Source: an uncultured Rhodobiaceae bacterium (GTDB lineage: Archaea; Thermoplasmatota; Poseidoniia; Poseidoniales; Poseidoniaceae). Taken from it: a stretch of DNA of 24,361 nt. The notes below the pieces were generated by a model. It was not told where the DNA came from, searched no databases, and saw nothing but the letters and a program-made list of their open reading frames with translations. This document shows positions 21,795 to 24,361 of the stretch, piece by piece. Positions within the stretch are counted from its first letter, which is position 1; every line of letters begins with the position of its first letter. Where the stretch lies: NCBI GenBank assembly GCA_937911445.1, contig CALDQY010000196.1, positions 1-24,361 of the forward strand. The letters run 5' to 3'. The position numbers were made by a program, and so were the translations under genes.

Positions 21795-23105
21795 ATGGAT
21801 TCTGAGGCGTTTCTGTTGCGCTTGGACACCCACCGTCAAGGTGGACGAATCACGGATGAATCCTATGCAAGCATTGCAGCGCACGAGCGAAATTCCGAAG
21901 CACCAAACCCGGTGATCATCGAGACAGCAACGACCGACCACACCGCCGACGGACCGTATTTGTTCAGGAAAGCGTACAACATGAAATTCAGTCTTGGCGT
22001 TGCTGCGGCCATCGGTGCGACGTTGGTTCTTGTCGGAACGGCTCTGCTTTGCGTGCTGATCGAGGACGCCATCGACGTCGAGGTGTTCTTCCCGTTCTTC
22101 GGCGTCATCACGCTCGCCGCTTATTTCGCTCCGGCCTCCAAGCTTGAAGGTCGCGCTAAAGATTTCGTCAGCGAAGCGCGTTCCATTCTGTTCGCTGTTG
22201 GATTCCTCATATCGACGTTGTATTTCCTCTTTGAGATTCTTGAATGGGACGATGGTTCGGACTTTCCGGGCAACCTCCGCAACCTGCTGCCGGTGTTGGG
22301 GGTGGTCTTGTTTGCATCCCACTTTGCACGGCAGATGGACGCTTATGTTTCGCACTACACAAGTTGGGGTTTGTGGTTTGTTCCGTTGGCGTTTGTCTTC
22401 ACAGGCTCGGATTCTGGCACCGCCTTCTCTCTGACCATCGTGATTGCGGCGCTGGTGGCAGAGGTGGTTTGGGAATGGTTGTCCGATACGAGACCAAGCT
22501 CGTCCGGTGTGCAAGCGACGATGCAGGGCATGATGCTCGGCATCATCGCTTGGATCTCACTTTATGTCTACGGGGATTGGCTGAACAACGACTCCATTTA
22601 TCCGGTGCTCCTCATCGTTGGATGGTTCGTCGTCGCCGAACTGACCAAGCACGAGCGATGGGCACGCTTCTACCCGACCGGCGGCAACAAAGGGTGGCTC
22701 CCCGTTCTCTTTGTGTTGGTGTTTTTCACCGGTTTACCGCTCCACATGGGCTTCGAGATTTCGGACAATTTTGGTCCGGAAGAAATCGATATTGCGGGTT
22801 TTGATCTTGAATTGGTTTGGGTGTACGCTTTCATCATTCACGGGCTCATGGGACTGCAGGCCTTTGACTGGAAGCCGGGCGATGTCGTTGGCAAACCTTC
22901 GCTCAGCGAACCTCGCACCAACTACGGCAGCATCTTTTTCCTGATGGCGTTTGTTTGGTTCGTCATCGGCACCATTGATTTCCTCGAGGACTTTGGGGCT
23001 TACCTCTTCCTTCCTCTTGGTTTCTTTGTGTTGGCGTTTGGAACGTGGCGCCTCATCCGCTCGAGTTCCAAATCACCCACGGAAGACCAAGGTCCGTCTG
23101 CTTAG
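21795..23105 (+). CDS. Polytopic membrane protein, function unknown
   Basis: 436 residues from ATG 21795. The first 60 residues are polar and acidic (MDSEAFLLRLDTHRQGGRIT), probably cytoplasmic. About twelve hydrophobic helices follow, several rich in Trp, Phe and Tyr, with short loops; an acidic loop near SDNFGPEEIDIAGF separates the last helices. The C-terminus is a short polar tail. I do not recognise the family; transporter or membrane enzyme are both open, and no conserved catalytic motif stands out. A longer frame begins at 21720, but that ATG lies in a TATA box. It is divergent from the copA unit, and its stop codon interlocks with the stop of the convergent RNB exoribonuclease gene (23102-23105). 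Confidence 0.75.
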   Translation: MDSEAFLLRLDTHRQGGRITDESYASIAAHERNSEAPNPVIIETATTDHTADGPYLFRKAYNMKFSLGVAAAIGATLVLVGTALLCVLIEDAIDVEVFFPFFGVITLAAYFAPASKLEGRAKDFVSEARSILFAVGFLISTLYFLFEILEWDDGSDFPGNLRNLLPVLGVVLFASHFARQMDAYVSHYTSWGLWFVPLAFVFTGSDSGTAFSLTIVIAALVAEVVWEWLSDTRPSSSGVQATMQGMMLGIIAWISLYVYGDWLNNDSIYPVLLIVGWFVVAELTKHERWARFYPTGGNKGWLPVLFVLVFFTGLPLHMGFEISDNFGPEEIDIAGFDLELVWVYAFIIHGLMGLQAFDWKPGDVVGKPSLSEPRTNYGSIFFLMAFVWFVIGTIDFLEDFGAYLFLPLGFFVLAFGTWRLIRSSSKSPTEDQGPSA

Positions 23106-24361
23106 TTCGGCGCAAGGTCAAGGCTGCCCGACCAGAGGTCAAGGCCTCGCAGGCGGCACGGGAAGCGCTGCCCAAGACGCAGGACCGTGGGGTGCTCGCC
23201 GTTGTGGTCGGGTTCCGCCACCGTCACCTCAAGCCCGTGCTCGTCCACGACCAGCCGTCGCTTACCCCCCAGCTGGCGAAGGTGCATGCGTCCCGACACG
23301 GCTCCGTCGTCGGCCAAATCCAGGAAGACCCAAGGCCCTCGCAACCCGGTCACTCGGGCGTTGTACGAGGTCGCCGCACCGTCCTGCGTGGGCGCTTCTT
23401 CCCCAAGGCGACCTCCGTTCAGCAAGTGCACGTGGTAGGCGTTGGCAACCAATTCCCACTCCATGCGCTTGGCGGCGAGACCCTGTTCGCTGCAGTGCAC
23501 GGAAAGTCTGGCGGTTTCGGCCGTGTCGTGAACCCATTCTCGCCCGTGGATGTGAGCCTTGAGTTGGCGATGCGTCATGAGGTCGGGGTAGCGGCGAATG
23601 GGTGAGGTGAAGTGAACGTAAGCGTCCAAATTCAGTCCAAAGTGGCCCCCGTTCACTTCGTCGTATCGGGCGCGCTGCATGAGCTGGAACAGGCCCTGGT
23701 CAACGATTCGACGTGTCGTTTCCGTCAGGTTGCTCGCTGCGGCTTGGGCCTCCTGCAGGGAGGTCAGGATGCCGTTTCGAGCGTCCGGATCAACCACGCC
23801 TCTCAGATAGGGCAGAACCGATTCGTCCTTCGTTTCTGGCTCGTCCATGCCCGAAAGGTCGATGCCCCCTCCGCCGAGGTTCGCCCAGTCTCCGAGGAGG
23901 TTCGTCAACTCGTCCTCTTCGCTTTCTCCGTGCTTGCGCACACTGGGCATGGGCAGCTGGATGCCGATGTCCAAGGCCGCCAACTTGGCGTTCAGCGCTT
24001 CCACTTCGGGACGGTCAGGCGGTGCGTGGCACCGCCAAGGAAGCGGAGCGCCTGCTTCACCCAGCAGATGGCCAACCGATGCGTTGGTGGCGACCATGAA
24101 CGACTCGATCATTCGGGTTGCTTCGTTGGGCCATTTGACGTCCACCCTGAGTTCGTTCGCACCCTGAAGGCGAGGCCTCAATTCGGGGTTGTTGAGGTTC
24201 AGACGAATTTCTCGGCTCTGCCAAACGGCGGCCAGGGCCAACATGTCGTCGTAATCGTCGGTTTCGAACACATCGTCGTAGGCGATGTTTGCGCTGACGT
24301 GAACGACACCTTCGTAGGCTCGTGTGTGCACAACGTTGTTCTCTTCGTCCAACTCCATGGC
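23102..24361 (-). CDS. Partial RNB-family exoribonuclease (RNase R/II-like), C-terminal part
   Basis: The frame runs off the right end of the window; 419 C-terminal residues are visible. They cover the second half of the RNB catalytic domain: RMIESFMVATNASVGHLL, the HFGLNLDAYVHFTSPIRRYPDLMTHRQLKAHI signature (substrate channel and highly conserved RRYPDL), and a C-terminal S1-like beta domain starting near RVTGLRGPWVFLDL. RNB enzymes degrade RNA 3' to 5' processively. The N-terminal cold-shock domains and the catalytic Asp cluster lie outside the window. An acidic insertion with a Gly-run (about 140-185 of the visible part: GDWANLGGGGIDLSG) is unusual. The stop overlaps that of the convergent membrane gene. 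RNB proteins occur in some euryarchaea, probably after transfer from bacteria (background knowledge). Confidence 0.88.
   Translation of the reverse strand, partial: AMELDEENNVVHTRAYEGVVHVSANIAYDDVFETDDYDDMLALAAVWQSREIRLNLNNPELRPRLQGANELRVDVKWPNEATRMIESFMVATNASVGHLLGEAGAPLPWRCHAPPDRPEVEALNAKLAALDIGIQLPMPSVRKHGESEEDELTNLLGDWANLGGGGIDLSGMDEPETKDESVLPYLRGVVDPDARNGILTSLQEAQAAASNLTETTRRIVDQGLFQLMQRARYDEVNGGHFGLNLDAYVHFTSPIRRYPDLMTHRQLKAHIHGREWVHDTAETARLSVHCSEQGLAAKRMEWELVANAYHVHLLNGGRLGEEAPTQDGAATSYNARVTGLRGPWVFLDLADDGAVSGRMHLRQLGGKRRLVVDEHGLEVTVAEPDHNGEHPTVLRLGQRFPCRLRGLDLWSGSLDLAPN

Noticed and set aside
1..24361. CRISPR arrays, insertion sequences and rRNA genes
   Set aside because: No regularly spaced repeats, transposase genes or rRNA signatures were seen on either strand.

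Overview
The window looks like a piece of a euryarchaeal genome, most probably a marine Thermoplasmatota of the Poseidoniales (Marine Group II) type. The archaeal identity rests on ribosomal protein eL21, RNA polymerase subunit RpoF/Rpb4, a DUF655 RNA-binding protein, RsmA/KsgA and Pus10 in an archaeal gene order, and on TATA-type promoters. The Poseidoniales placement is an inference from the mix with bacterial-type genes (exonuclease VII, M28 lipoprotein peptidase, RND exporter) and acidic proteins. No database was searched.

Left part, plus strand (1-4341): the C-terminal end of a secreted esterase/PHB-depolymerase-like protein, a hairpin-rich 214-base interval, an orphan m4C-type DNA methyltransferase, an M24 Xaa-Pro-peptidase-like enzyme, a protein that appears to hold two histone folds joined by an acidic linker, and a polytopic membrane protein with an internal duplication. 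The last gene overlaps its convergent neighbour by 61 bases.

Middle, minus strand (4281-18214, read right to left): tRNA-Leu(UAG), a class V PLP enzyme plus rhodanese pair, an M28 lipoprotein peptidase with a dyad-rich promoter, a 1041-residue MMPL/RND protein, Pus10 carrying an extra SAP-like insert, the information-processing operon eL21-RpoF-DUF655-RsmA, a helix-hairpin-helix/zinc-ribbon protein of unknown role, a 2Fe-2S ferredoxin, a 51-residue single-pass membrane protein, and a tightly overlapping xseA-xseB-DUF59-like cluster.

Right part (18264-24361): GC content rises sharply to the right of the tRNA. This part holds copper handling genes: a CopZ-like chaperone, a CopA P1B-type ATPase translationally coupled to a small Cys-rich protein, and between them a divergent coiled-coil protein of unknown role. 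It continues with a polytopic membrane protein and ends in the C-terminal part of an RNB-family exoribonuclease cut by the window edge.

The best candidates for something new are the histone-fold doublet, the exonuclease VII cluster with iron-sulfur genes, the SAP insert in Pus10, the structured leader at 300-433, the small Cys-rich partner of CopA, and the compositional break at the tRNA gene, which may be natural or an assembly join.
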